A stretch of DNA of 64,000 nucleotides, taken from the NCBI RefSeq assembly GCF_024124765.2, contig NZ_JAMXSR020000002.1:3120001-3184000 (forward strand). The letters run 5' to 3'. Position 1 is the stretch's first letter; every line of letters starts with the position of its first letter. Both the position numbers and the translations under genes were made by a program. The stretch comes from Sphingomonas sp. H160509. GTDB taxonomy: Bacteria; Pseudomonadota; Alphaproteobacteria; Sphingomonadales; Sphingomonadaceae. The notes below the pieces were generated by a model. The model was not told the DNA's origin and made no database searches. It was given only the letters and a program-made list of their open reading frames with translations. Below, in pieces: positions 17,683 to 26,058 of the stretch.

Positions 17683-20600
17683 ATGAACTTTCGCAACATC
17701 TCGGCCTGGGCGATCCGCAACCCGGTGCCGCCGATCGTGCTGTTCATCGCGCTGACCCTGGCGGGCATCGTCAGCTTCATGCGGATGGACGTGAACAACG
17801 ATCCGGACATCGATTTCCCGATCGCGATCGTCGTCATCAACCAGCCGGGTGCCGCGCCGACCGAACTCGAGACGCAGGTCACGCAGCGCGTCGAGGCGGC
17901 AGTTCGATCGCTCCAGGGCATCGACGAGATCACCTCGACCGTCACCGAGGGCCAGTCGCAGACCGTCGTCCAGCTCAGCATCGGTACGCCGATCGACCGC
18001 GCCGTCACCGACGTCCGCGACGCGATCGCGCAGATCCGCAGCGACCTGCCCGAGGGTATCCTCGAGCCGCAGGTGTTCCGCGCGAACACCACCGACAACG
18101 ATCTCGCCAGCTATTCCGTGATCGCCAAGGACATGACGGTCGAACAGCTCAGCTGGTACATCGACAACAACGTTGCGAAGGAATTGCTGTCGGTCCCGGG
18201 CATGGCCGCGGTCAACCGCAACGGCGGCGTCAGTCGCGAAATCCGCATCATCCTCGATCCGCTCAAGCTGCAAAGCCAGGGGCTGACCGCGAGCCAGGTC
18301 AACGCCCAGCTCCGCCAGGTCAATCTGAACGCGGCGGGTGGCCGTGCCGAGATCGCCGGGTCCGAACAGTCGGTCCGCGTGCTCGGCAACGCGAAGGACG
18401 CGGTCGCACTCGCGCAGACCCAGATCAGCGTTGGCAACGGCCGTACGGTACGGCTGGCTGACATCGCACAGGTTCGCGATCTCTACGCCGAACAGCGCAG
18501 CCGTGCCGCGATCGACGGCCGCCAGACGATCAGCTTCGATTTCCAGCGTTCCAAGGGATCGTCCGACGTCACCGTCTTCAACGAGGCGGTGAAGAAGCTC
18601 GCGGCGATGGAAAAGCGCAATCCGAACGTGCATTTCGTGCTGCGCTCGAACAGCGTCAAATACACCGAGATGCAGTATGAGAGCGCGATCCACGCGATGA
18701 TCGAGGGCGCGGTGCTCGCGGTGATCGTGGTGTTCCTGTTCCTGCGCGACTGGCGTGCGACGGTGATCTCGTCGCTCGCGATCCCGCTGTCGGCGATCCC
18801 GGCCTTCTGGTTCATGGACCTGCTCGGCTTCAACCTGAACCAGATGACGCTGCTCGCGCTCAGCCTCGTCGCGGGCGTGCTGGTCGACGACGCGATCGTC
18901 GAGATCGAGAACATCGTCCGCCACATGCGGATGGGCAAGTCCGCCTATCAGGCCTCGATCGACGCCGCCGACGAGATCGGTCTCGCCGTGCTGGCGACGA
19001 CGATGGCGATCGTCGCGGTGTTCCTGCCGGTCGGCCTGATGCCGGGTATCTCGGGGCAGTTCTTCAAGAATTTCGGCCTGACGGTGGTCGCCTCGGTGCT
19101 GATGAGCCTTGCGGTCGCGCGTCTCGTCACGCCGATGCTCGCGGCGTATTTCCTGAAGTCCGCCGGCCCCGCCGTGCACGGCGAGGGCGTCCTGATGGAC
19201 GGCTATATGGCAACGCTGAAGTGGACGCTGGAGACCGGCAAGGCGAAGGCCTCGGCCGCCCGTGGCGGCTTCCACCGCTTGACCAGCCGCTTCCGCGATC
19301 ACCGCTTCTGGGTGCTCGGGCTCGGCCTGTTCGCGTTCCTCATGACGATCGTGATGTTCGCGGTCCTGCCGATGACGTTCCAGCCGGCGCAGGACAACGA
19401 CACGTCGATGGCGGTGATCGACATGGTGCCGGGCACGACGCTGGCGCAGACCGAAGCCGTGGTGACCAAGGTCGCGGCGCTGATCGGATCGCAGCCCGAC
19501 GTCCAGTCCGTCTACGCGCGCAGCGGCGCCAACGGTTCGGTCAATGCCGGCCGGGTCACCGCGACACTGAAAGACGACCGCAGGATGAAGAGCACGGAGT
19601 TCGAGCGCAGCCTCGCACCCCAGCTTGCGGCGATCCCCGATGCGCGCGTCTCGTTCCGGTCGCAGAATGGCTGGGGCGGCAGCACGCGCGACATGAGCGT
19701 GACGCTGGGTGGCGACGATCCCAAGCTGCTCGATGCGACCGCGCAGAAGATCGTGACCGAGATGTCGCGCCTGCCGACGCTGGTCGCGCCGCGTGTCGCC
19801 GGCAACATGCAGCGCCCGGAAATCGTTATCAAGCCGCGCTTCGATCTCGCCGCAAATCTCGGCGTGACGACGCAGGCGCTGTCATCAGCGATCCGAATCG
19901 CGACGCTCGGCGACATCGACCAGAACTCGGCGCGGTTCTCGTTGTCCGATCGCCAGATCCCGATCCGCGTGGCACTCGACCAAGGCGCGCGTAGCGAGCT
20001 TTCGACGATCCAGAACCTGCCGGTCTCGACCGCCTCGGGTGGCTCTGTGCCGCTAAACCTGGTCGCCGAGATCACGCTCGGCTCGGGCCCGACCAAGATC
20101 GACCGCGTCAATCAACAACGTCAGCTGACGATCGGCGCCGATCTCGCGCCCGGTATCGTCTCGGGCGTCGCGCAGAAGCAGATCGACGCGCTGCCGACGA
20201 TGGCGAACCTGCCCACTGGCGTGAACAAACTCGTGCTCGGACAGTCCAAGTTCCAGGCCGAGATGATCAACAACTTCATCCTGGCGGTGATCGCGGGGAC
20301 GTTCCTGGTGTTCGCGGTGCTGGTGCTGCTGTATCGTCGCGCGCTGCCGCCGTTCGTCAACATGGGGTCGCTGTTGCTGGCGCCGCTGGGCGGGTTGATC
20401 GCGCTGTGGGCGACGGGCAACCCGGTATCGATGCCGGTGTTCATCGGTATCCTGATGCTGCTCGGCATCGTCGCGAAGAACTCGATCCTGCTGATCGACT
20501 TCGCGCTGGAGGAGATGGGCAAGGGCGTCGATGTCTGGACCGCGGTGGTCGATGCCGGGCACAAGCGCGCGCAGCCGATCGTGATGACCACGGTGGCGAT

Positions 20601-20904
20601 GGTCGCGGGCATGATCCCGACCGCGCTGTCGCTCGGCGGCGACGGATCGTGGCGCGCACCGATGGGCATCGTCGTGATCGGCGGGCTCGTCCTGTCGACC
20701 ATCCTGACGCTGTTGATCGTCCCCGCGGCGTTCAGCCTCGCGGTCGGGATCGAGCGGTACATCGGCCCACGCCTCGGCCGCAGCCTGCTCACCTATCGCC
20801 CCGGCGACGACGGCAGCGAAGTCATCGGGCTCGCCGGACCGTCGGGGCCACGGCTCGGACCGGCAACCCCCAAGCTCGGCGATGGCACACAGCCAGCCGA
20901 GTGA
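17683..20904 (+). CDS. RND family efflux transporter permease (HAE1/MdtB-like)
   Basis: Proton-driven inner-membrane efflux pump of 1073 residues, the full RND length and intact. It begins MNFRNISAWAIRNPVPPIVL and shows the two large periplasmic loops and 12 helices. The fourth-helix proton-relay region reads LALSLVAGVLVDDAIVEIEN, with paired Asp residues, and the matching tenth-helix region reads GILMLLGIVAKNSILLIDFA. The acidic C-terminal tail DDGSEVIGLAGPSG is long. Substrates cannot be predicted. No outer-membrane factor is encoded beside it, so a shared TolC-type channel is likely. Confidence 0.92.
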   Translation: MNFRNISAWAIRNPVPPIVLFIALTLAGIVSFMRMDVNNDPDIDFPIAIVVINQPGAAPTELETQVTQRVEAAVRSLQGIDEITSTVTEGQSQTVVQLSIGTPIDRAVTDVRDAIAQIRSDLPEGILEPQVFRANTTDNDLASYSVIAKDMTVEQLSWYIDNNVAKELLSVPGMAAVNRNGGVSREIRIILDPLKLQSQGLTASQVNAQLRQVNLNAAGGRAEIAGSEQSVRVLGNAKDAVALAQTQISVGNGRTVRLADIAQVRDLYAEQRSRAAIDGRQTISFDFQRSKGSSDVTVFNEAVKKLAAMEKRNPNVHFVLRSNSVKYTEMQYESAIHAMIEGAVLAVIVVFLFLRDWRATVISSLAIPLSAIPAFWFMDLLGFNLNQMTLLALSLVAGVLVDDAIVEIENIVRHMRMGKSAYQASIDAADEIGLAVLATTMAIVAVFLPVGLMPGISGQFFKNFGLTVVASVLMSLAVARLVTPMLAAYFLKSAGPAVHGEGVLMDGYMATLKWTLETGKAKASAARGGFHRLTSRFRDHRFWVLGLGLFAFLMTIVMFAVLPMTFQPAQDNDTSMAVIDMVPGTTLAQTEAVVTKVAALIGSQPDVQSVYARSGANGSVNAGRVTATLKDDRRMKSTEFERSLAPQLAAIPDARVSFRSQNGWGGSTRDMSVTLGGDDPKLLDATAQKIVTEMSRLPTLVAPRVAGNMQRPEIVIKPRFDLAANLGVTTQALSSAIRIATLGDIDQNSARFSLSDRQIPIRVALDQGARSELSTIQNLPVSTASGGSVPLNLVAEITLGSGPTKIDRVNQQRQLTIGADLAPGIVSGVAQKQIDALPTMANLPTGVNKLVLGQSKFQAEMINNFILAVIAGTFLVFAVLVLLYRRALPPFVNMGSLLLAPLGGLIALWATGNPVSMPVFIGILMLLGIVAKNSILLIDFALEEMGKGVDVWTAVVDAGHKRAQPIVMTTVAMVAGMIPTALSLGGDGSWRAPMGIVVIGGLVLSTILTLLIVPAAFSLAVGIERYIGPRLGRSLLTYRPGDDGSEVIGLAGPSGPRLGPATPKLGDGTQPAE

Positions 20905-21361
20905 CGCCATCGCGCCCCTCGTGTTGAGCGACGTCGGAGTTCCGCGTGATGGCGGGGCGTCGTCGAATGCGGCACGAACGGCGCCTGCACGGGCCGTGGG
21001 GTCGAGCATGGGTCGGTTGAGTGCGGGCCGGTCGAGCATGGGCCAATCGAGCGCGGGCGGGTCAGAAGCATCGCGCGTCTGCCTGGCGTCGAGGAATACG
21101 GCACGAAGGTCACCAGCGCGAGCCGTCTGGTCGAGCACGGGCGAATCACACACGCGGCGGTTGAGCGTGGACCGGTCAGGCCGGTATCGGTCGGGAGCCG
21201 GGTGGCAGTCGAGCACGGACCGCTCGGGACCCAGCCAATCACGCGCGGGGGGTGGCCAAATTCCACCAGCCGAGCGCACCTGAATCGAGCGCTCGCCGGG
21301 CGAAAGCCGGATCGTCGGCGGCGGTCGTGAACTATCCCCGCGCTGGGGGATTGTTTCGGGC
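20905..21361. repeat. Non-coding stretch with a degenerate 15-bp minisatellite
   Basis: A 457-bp gap holding no convincing gene. Four consecutive 15-bp units fill 21001-21060 exactly: GGTCGAGCATGGGTC, GGTTGAGTGCGGGCC, GGTCGAGCATGGGCC, AATCGAGCGCGGGCG. More diverged units occur at 21130-21250. Two blocks of about 65 bp (20957 and 21088) are also related, both starting GCGTCG and containing GGCACGAA followed by GAGCACGG or GAGCATGG. A minus-strand open frame crosses it only because the unit length is a multiple of three. Confidence 0.6.
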
Positions 21362-22630
21362 ATGACAGTTTCAATCCGCACGCGCCCGGCGAGCGAAGCA
21401 ACGCCGCCCGCCCTCGTCCGCATGCGGATCGTCGCGACCGGGCTGCTCGTGTTCATGGCCGCGACGTTCTTCGTCAGCCGCGCGCTCGTCCCCGTCCACC
21501 CCGCCTTCGCGTTCGTCCGCGCGTTCGCCGAGGCGGCGATGGTCGGCGGCCTCGCGGACTGGTTCGCGGTGACCGCGCTGTTCCGCCATCCGCTCGGCCT
21601 GCCGATCCCGCACACAGCCATCGTGCCGCGCAACAAAGACCGGATCGGCGACACGCTCGCGCAGTTCCTCCGCGCGAATTTCCTGATCCCCGTCGTCATC
21701 GCCAGGCGAACCCGCCGGCTCGACGTGGCGGGCGCGATCGCCCGCTGGCTGACCGATCCACCCGAGGGGGCAGGGGGGCGCTTTCGCCAAGGCGCGTCGA
21801 AGCTGGTCGCTCAGGTGCTGGAAGGGCTCGATCCGGCGCGGCTCGGCGGGATGGTCAAGGCCGGGATCGGCGCCCGCCTGCGCGCGACGGAGGTGTCGCC
21901 GATCCTAGGCCAGTTGCTGAAGGCCGCGATCGCCGAGCGCCGCCACGCGCCGTTGCTCGAAAGCGCGATCCGCTGGGCGGCCAAGACGCTGGCCGCGAAC
22001 GACCACCTCGTCCGCGCGATGGTCCACGACAAGGCCGGCTCGATCCTGCGCTGGACCGGGCTCGACACGACGGTCGCGGACAAGCTCATCAGCGGCTTCG
22101 ACAAGCTGCTCGCGGAGATGGCGGAGGACCCCGAGCATCCGCTGCGCTTGAAGGCGGAGGAGGGGCTCGATCGGCTCGCCTGGGACCTGCAATATGACCG
22201 CCGGATGCGCGAGCGCGTCGAGACGATAAAGAATGACCTGCTCGATAATCCGGCGATGCAGCGCTGGCTCGACGGGCTGTGGGAGCAGGCGCGCGGCGCG
22301 CTTCTGGCGATCGCGCGCGACCCCGAGCGGGCGATGGCGGGCAAGCTCGGCGACATCCTGCGCCAACTCGGCGAGACGTTGCAGCACGATCCGCGCATGT
22401 CGCGGACGATCAACCGGTTCGTGCGGCGCGCGGCGGTCGGCGCGGCGGCGGACTATGGCGACGGGATCGTCAAGCTGGTCTCGGAAACGGTCCGCAGCTG
22501 GGACGCCGACACGATCACCCGCCGCCTGGAAAACGCCGTCGGCCGCGACCTGCAATATATCCGCGTGAACGGGACGATCGTCGGCGGGCTGGTCGGCCTG
22601 GTGATCCACAGCGTCGATGTGCTGCTGTGA
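21362..22630 (+). CDS. DUF445 family membrane protein (YjiN-like)
   Basis: 422-residue protein with an N-terminal membrane segment (IVATGLLVFMAATFFVSRAL), the conserved EAAMVGGLADWFAVTALFRH PLGLPIPHTAIVPRNKDRIG region of DUF445 (starting near residue 58), a long helical middle and a C-terminal membrane segment (GTIVGGLVGLVIHSVDVLL). The family occurs in many proteobacteria and its function is unknown. The gene is intact and stands alone. Confidence 0.85.
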   Translation: MTVSIRTRPASEATPPALVRMRIVATGLLVFMAATFFVSRALVPVHPAFAFVRAFAEAAMVGGLADWFAVTALFRHPLGLPIPHTAIVPRNKDRIGDTLAQFLRANFLIPVVIARRTRRLDVAGAIARWLTDPPEGAGGRFRQGASKLVAQVLEGLDPARLGGMVKAGIGARLRATEVSPILGQLLKAAIAERRHAPLLESAIRWAAKTLAANDHLVRAMVHDKAGSILRWTGLDTTVADKLISGFDKLLAEMAEDPEHPLRLKAEEGLDRLAWDLQYDRRMRERVETIKNDLLDNPAMQRWLDGLWEQARGALLAIARDPERAMAGKLGDILRQLGETLQHDPRMSRTINRFVRRAAVGAAADYGDGIVKLVSETVRSWDADTITRRLENAVGRDLQYIRVNGTIVGGLVGLVIHSVDVLL

Positions 22631-22854
22631 CGGGGAAGGGCGTGTGATCAGTTTGATCTCACGCGGGAGGCAGCATTACCACCCGGTAGGGTGCGGCTGT
22701 CTGGGTGAAGTAAGACCTAGAGAGGTCCGCTCTGAAACATATCGAGATGGGACGGCCTGTCGACATCGAATGTCTGAGTTGAGAAGGATAGCGGACGGTC
22801 CGCTTCGGAGATGAAAGCATAGAAAATTGACAGTGAAGCGCTAAGCTGTCCGTT
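22631..22854. other. Gap with degenerate short repeats, no gene seen
   Basis: 224 bp that begin the AT-richer islet. Several variants of GTCCGC occur on both strands (for example near 22727, 22785 and 22797), similar to the intergenic motif that recurs through 25.3 kb. I see no open frame with a convincing ribosome site. Confidence 0.4.
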
Positions 22855-23338
22855 ATGTATACTGTCAGACATGAGCGCTCTTATCCGCCAATTTGGCGCA
22901 TAATCGCGGCCTTTTTCATTGTTCCCGGTGTCGCGGCATTGGTGATGGCCATCTTGATGCCAGCCTATGACGGGATCAGCGATCCACTAGAGAGGATTTG
23001 GCGCAGCGCCCTAGTGTTCGCCGTTGTCGGAGCATATCCGGCGACTGTGATCCTAGGCGTACCGGCGTTCTTTATCCTGCGCCAACGTTTTGAGGCTACA
23101 TTGCTCAATTGCTCCCCTAACCGGGGCTGTCGTGGCCGCCTTGCCGTGGCTCATCCTTTCGTTACTGAGCCCACTCGACAGCGCCAGCATCGGTGGGCGC
23201 GCCACCATATTGCACGGATCGTTGACCCCATATGGGTGGCTCACCAACCTAACCTCCATCGGCCAAATTGCGCTTTTTGGCGCAGCCGGTGGGATGCTGT
23301 TTTGGCTCATCGCTGCCGCTGGCTGGAAAAATCGATAA
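22855..23338 (+). CDS. Four-helix membrane protein, unknown function, one frameshift
   Basis: Small membrane protein beginning MYTVRHERSYPPIW. Segments IIAAFFIVPGVAALVMAILM, SALVFAVVGAYPATVILGV, GAVVAALPWLILSLLSPL and IALFGAAGGMLFWLIAAAGW could each span the membrane. The last two are in another frame. Removing one T from the T4 run at 23088-23091 joins them (FFILRQRLRLHCSIAPL), giving 160 residues. I know no family name for it. Base composition here is lower in GC than in the flanking genes. Confidence 0.6.
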
Positions 23339-23434
23339 GGTTGACTTGTAAAGGTGAGACCGGACGCAGTTGATGTCCGCTATTGGGATCGGCAAACCAA
23401 ACCAGCAACGTCCGGTTTTGGGCGTAGGCGGACG

Positions 23435-23665
23435 TCAGGTCGGAACGGGCTTCCCGTCAATGTCGACCTCATAATCGCTGCCCTCGACCCAAAAGCGGAT
23501 CATCCCGGCATGATACTCTGTGTAGGACGTGTCTTCTCGATCAACGTGCGGACTGTAGTGGATGGCGAACCTCGCGCCTGCCGGGATCGGCTCGACCGCC
23601 CCCCACGGTTCCACCATAAATTCAATCGCTCCATCAGTTTCGTTCGAGAAGCGCACTGTGACCAT
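23435..23665 (-). CDS. Hypothetical protein, 76 residues
   Basis: Reads MVTVRFSNETDGAIEFMVEP and ends GSDYEVDIDGKPVPT. It looks like a compact beta-rich domain with many acidic and aromatic residues and no signal peptide. I do not recognise the family. It is flanked on both sides by copies of the GTCCGC..TGGGCG intergenic motif. Confidence 0.55.
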   Translation of the reverse strand: MVTVRFSNETDGAIEFMVEPWGAVEPIPAGARFAIHYSPHVDREDTSYTEYHAGMIRFWVEGSDYEVDIDGKPVPT

Positions 23666-23749
23666 GAACGTGGTCTAAGGCTTGATCGAACGTCCGCAAG
23701 TGGGCGATAGCGAAATGGCCGAAATGGGAAGGATAGCCGCCGTTCGCTG

Positions 23750-23920
23750 TTAGGCTTTTCCATTCCACCACAGGCGGAGCCGTTCGGAACCAAGTAAGCT
23801 GGCGAAACCGTATCCAAAACTAAGGGCAACAGGGACCAGCACACTCTCGGGAAACCCGGTAGCAGCTTGAACGGCGAAGGCGAGCAATGCCCCGAGGACG
23901 AAAGCAATTATCCAGCGCAT
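23750..23920 (-). CDS. Small membrane protein, 56 residues
   Basis: A short frame reading MRWIIAFVLGALLAFAVQAA, then TGFPESVLVPVALSFGYGFA and SLLGSERLRLWWNGKA before TAA. Two hydrophobic helices separated by a Gly-Phe-Pro-Glu turn, ending with a basic, Trp-rich cytosolic tail, look like a real two-span membrane protein. No strong ribosome site is seen. The function is unknown. Confidence 0.5.
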   Translation of the reverse strand: MRWIIAFVLGALLAFAVQAATGFPESVLVPVALSFGYGFASLLGSERLRLWWNGKA

Positions 23921-23963
23921 AGGCACAGCCTAGAGCGGTAAGCGAAGGTCTGCAATTGGGGCG

Positions 23964-24218
23964 TTAGCTGTCCTTCTCGCGTTCCATGTCGATCAACAAG
24001 TCAGCGAGCTGTATCCGGCGTGCTGGCGCATACGCCGGGTCCTTTGCTCGGATGTCATCGTCGTCAGCCCAATAGCTCAGGCCATGCCACGCTTTACGCT
24101 CAATCCCTCGCAACGCTGCAGGATCGGCGCTGGCAGCGTCAAGCTCGTCGTTCGTCACGTCGCCGCCATCGATAACACGCCGAAGGGATTTGATTAGGAA
24201 GGTGCGGGCATCGGTCAT
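23964..24218 (-). CDS. Hypothetical protein, 84 residues
   Basis: Reads MTDARTFLIKSLRRVIDGGD and ends LADLLIDMEREKDS. Hydrophilic and mostly helical, with an acidic patch (YWADDDDIRAKDP). No recognised domain and no membrane segment. It is one of a row of small minus-strand genes, each set off by the same intergenic motif. Confidence 0.55.
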   Translation of the reverse strand: MTDARTFLIKSLRRVIDGGDVTNDELDAASADPAALRGIERKAWHGLSYWADDDDIRAKDPAYAPARRIQLADLLIDMEREKDS

Positions 24219-24307
24219 GCCCCAGGAAGCTGCCCTAACGCATACGCTTTAGCAATGTCCGCTGTTAGCGTCGGGAACCAAGCCAGCGACGTCCGGCTTT
24301 GGGCGGT

Positions 24308-24616
24308 TCAAGCCGACGCCGAACCGAACACCGACTGGTGCCAATACATTCCCGGTGTGGCGAACCAATCCGCATTCCCCGGCGCTTTGAACGCGGCAAG
24401 CTGGCGCATGTCGATGGCATAACGTTGGTGGAAAGCGAGCAGTTCGCGAAGGTCCTCGTCATTCGGGTGGCGGGCAAGTCGGATGTGCAGTCCATCGCCG
24501 CGGCCTTCATAGCCTAAAACAACTTCCATCCGGTCGAGCCATGCAAAGAATAGAGCCTCGTCGTTCTGGTGGAAGTAGCGAACGCGGTTGGCGGTAAGGG
24601 TTGAGGGTTCGGCCAT
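24308..24616 (-). CDS. Hypothetical protein, about 102 residues
   Basis: From MAEPSTLTANRVRYFHQNDE to WHQSVFGSASA. A soluble alpha/beta-looking protein with LFFAWLDRMEVVLGYEGRGD in the middle. GGAGG stands 3-4 nt before this ATG, and an in-frame GTG lies 15 bases upstream at 24631. I do not recognise the family. The orientation matches the other islet genes. Confidence 0.55.
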   Translation of the reverse strand: MAEPSTLTANRVRYFHQNDEALFFAWLDRMEVVLGYEGRGDGLHIRLARHPNDEDLRELLAFHQRYAIDMRQLAAFKAPGNADWFATPGMYWHQSVFGSASA

Positions 24617-24682
24617 GTCCCTCCGTCCCACGGTTGCAGACTATTAAGCAATGACCGGTTTCGGGTATCGGCAGATTGGGCC

Positions 24683-25200
24683 TCAATGACGTAGTTTGGG
24701 CGAAAGCGGAATGGCCGCTTTGGAGCGGCAGTAGCCTTCGGATCGATCGCGACGAAGTTGCCGGGACGATCGAGATCATCTTATCGGCTATAACTTCGTT
24801 CGGCGACATTCCCATATGGCCAAACCTGGCAGGACAGAGTGAGCGGCGACCATCAATTGTAATAGCAAAGTCGCGAGGCGTATCACCCTGCATCGATGCG
24901 ACCGCAGACCGGGGCGGGTTAGGGACCTGTAGCCACACATCCCTCGTCTGCTTGCCTTCAGATGAAAGCGCGAAGTACGAACCTTCCAGTTCCACATGCC
25001 AAATTCCCGTCAAGCGTTGGGACGGTCCAAACGGGAAGCATATAGTGTGGCCGACATATCGGTCCTTCCCTTAGATCACCCCCGTAGCATCGCTGCACGA
25101 TAAGTTTTGGGTCGCGCGCCTCGACACAGCTTGCGAGGCGAGGGACGGCCTGATGACAGGAAGCCAGAGTAAGCAGGTATGTGAGTGCGATCCACCTCAT
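24683..25200 (-). CDS. Putative lipoprotein, at least one frameshift, 3' end uncertain
   Basis: The N-terminus MRWIALTYLLTLASCHQAV has a lipoprotein signal with lipobox LASC, followed by a Cys-containing stretch (VEARDPKLIVQRCYGGDLRE). In another frame the text continues LTGIWHVELEGSYFALSSEG, then VWLQVPNPPRSAV and MSPNEVIADKMISIV. The two join if one C is dropped from the C3 run at 25019-25021 (PVWTVQRLTGIWHVELEG). Beyond about 24760 the frame is unclear and enters the intergenic motif, so the end coordinate is a guess. The function is unknown. Confidence 0.45.
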
Positions 25201-25291
25201 GTTTTTGAGACTGGCGGACATTGGGAATGTCCGCAACTGGGCGATAGTTACGGACCAAACTAGTTAACTGGGCACTTGTCGCGCAACGAAG

Positions 25292-25996
25292 CTACCGTTC
25301 CCAATCCGGCATTGGCCAGCCCTTAGCCTTCGCCAACAGCCGCAGCGGCCCATGCGCATTCACCGCGAAGGGTTCGTCGGCCCACTCGAAGGTCGGTGCA
25401 TCGGATACATGGTCGGAATAGAAGCGGACGTGCGCGCCGTCTCGGGCGATGCCTTCGCGGTCCATCCAGGCCTGGATCATCCGCAGTTTTGCCGGGCCGT
25501 AGCAATTCTCGCCTTCGATGCCGGCGAGCAGGACGCCGTCGCGGTCGCGCAGGCTCTCGGTGCCGATCACCGCGTCGAAGCCCAGTCGCCGCGCGATCGC
25601 CTCGACGTAGAACCGGTATGACGCGGTCGCCATGACCAGCCGGTAGCCGGCGGCGCGGTCGGCCTCGATCTGCGCACGGGCGCTGGTGAAGACGCCGTCG
25701 CGCATGACGCGGTCGGCGAAGGCTTCGGCTGCCCGGCGTTCTTCGGCCGGCGTCATGCGCTTGCCGAGCATCATCCGCTGCATCAGGTATTTGAGCCGGC
25801 CGCGGCTGATCAGCTTGCCGACATAGCCGAGTGCTGCGACTCCGGCGAACGGGACCAGCGCCAGCCGCCACGGTGCGCCGCCTTTCTTCGCGGTGTGGAG
25901 CAGGAACGGCGTCCAGGTCGGTGCGTGCGTGATCGTCTTGTCCATGTCGTAGATCGCGAGACGGACGGACGGGGAGGCGGAGGGCTTTTCGATCAT
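25292..25996 (-). CDS. HAD-IB family phosphatase (SerB-like fold)
   Basis: Cytosolic HAD-superfamily hydrolase of subfamily IB. The nucleophile motif DMDKT is at residues 17-21, MATASYRFYVEAIARRLGFD holds the second motif region, and FYSDHVSDAPTFEWADEP holds the Mg-binding acidic motif. It is 234 residues and intact. Homologues include phosphoserine and lipid-phosphate phosphatases; the substrate here is unknown. It is divergent from the Mla operon, whose start lies 62 bp away, which may hint at a link with lipid metabolism. Confidence 0.85.
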   Translation of the reverse strand: MIEKPSASPSVRLAIYDMDKTITHAPTWTPFLLHTAKKGGAPWRLALVPFAGVAALGYVGKLISRGRLKYLMQRMMLGKRMTPAEERRAAEAFADRVMRDGVFTSARAQIEADRAAGYRLVMATASYRFYVEAIARRLGFDAVIGTESLRDRDGVLLAGIEGENCYGPAKLRMIQAWMDREGIARDGAHVRFYSDHVSDAPTFEWADEPFAVNAHGPLRLLAKAKGWPMPDWER

Positions 25997-26058
25997 CGTC
26001 GTCGCTTACGCCGCATTCATCTTGCCGATCCAGTCACTTTGCCGCAAAGGTGCCCCCG

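Noticed and set aside
17659..19302. A 547-codon minus-strand open frame inside the RND pump gene
   Set aside because: Shadow of a high-GC gene: Asp/Arg/His-rich text without any recognisable domain, while the plus strand gives a complete RND protein.
20053..21699. A 548-codon minus-strand open frame across the RND gene end, the minisatellite and the DUF445 start
   Set aside because: It is antisense to two clear genes, has a composition dominated by Arg and Pro, and crosses the 15-bp repeat only because its length is a multiple of three.
23500..23907. A 135-codon minus-strand frame overlapping two small genes
   Set aside because: It mixes frames of the 56-residue membrane protein and intergenic motif, and its text lacks protein-like features.
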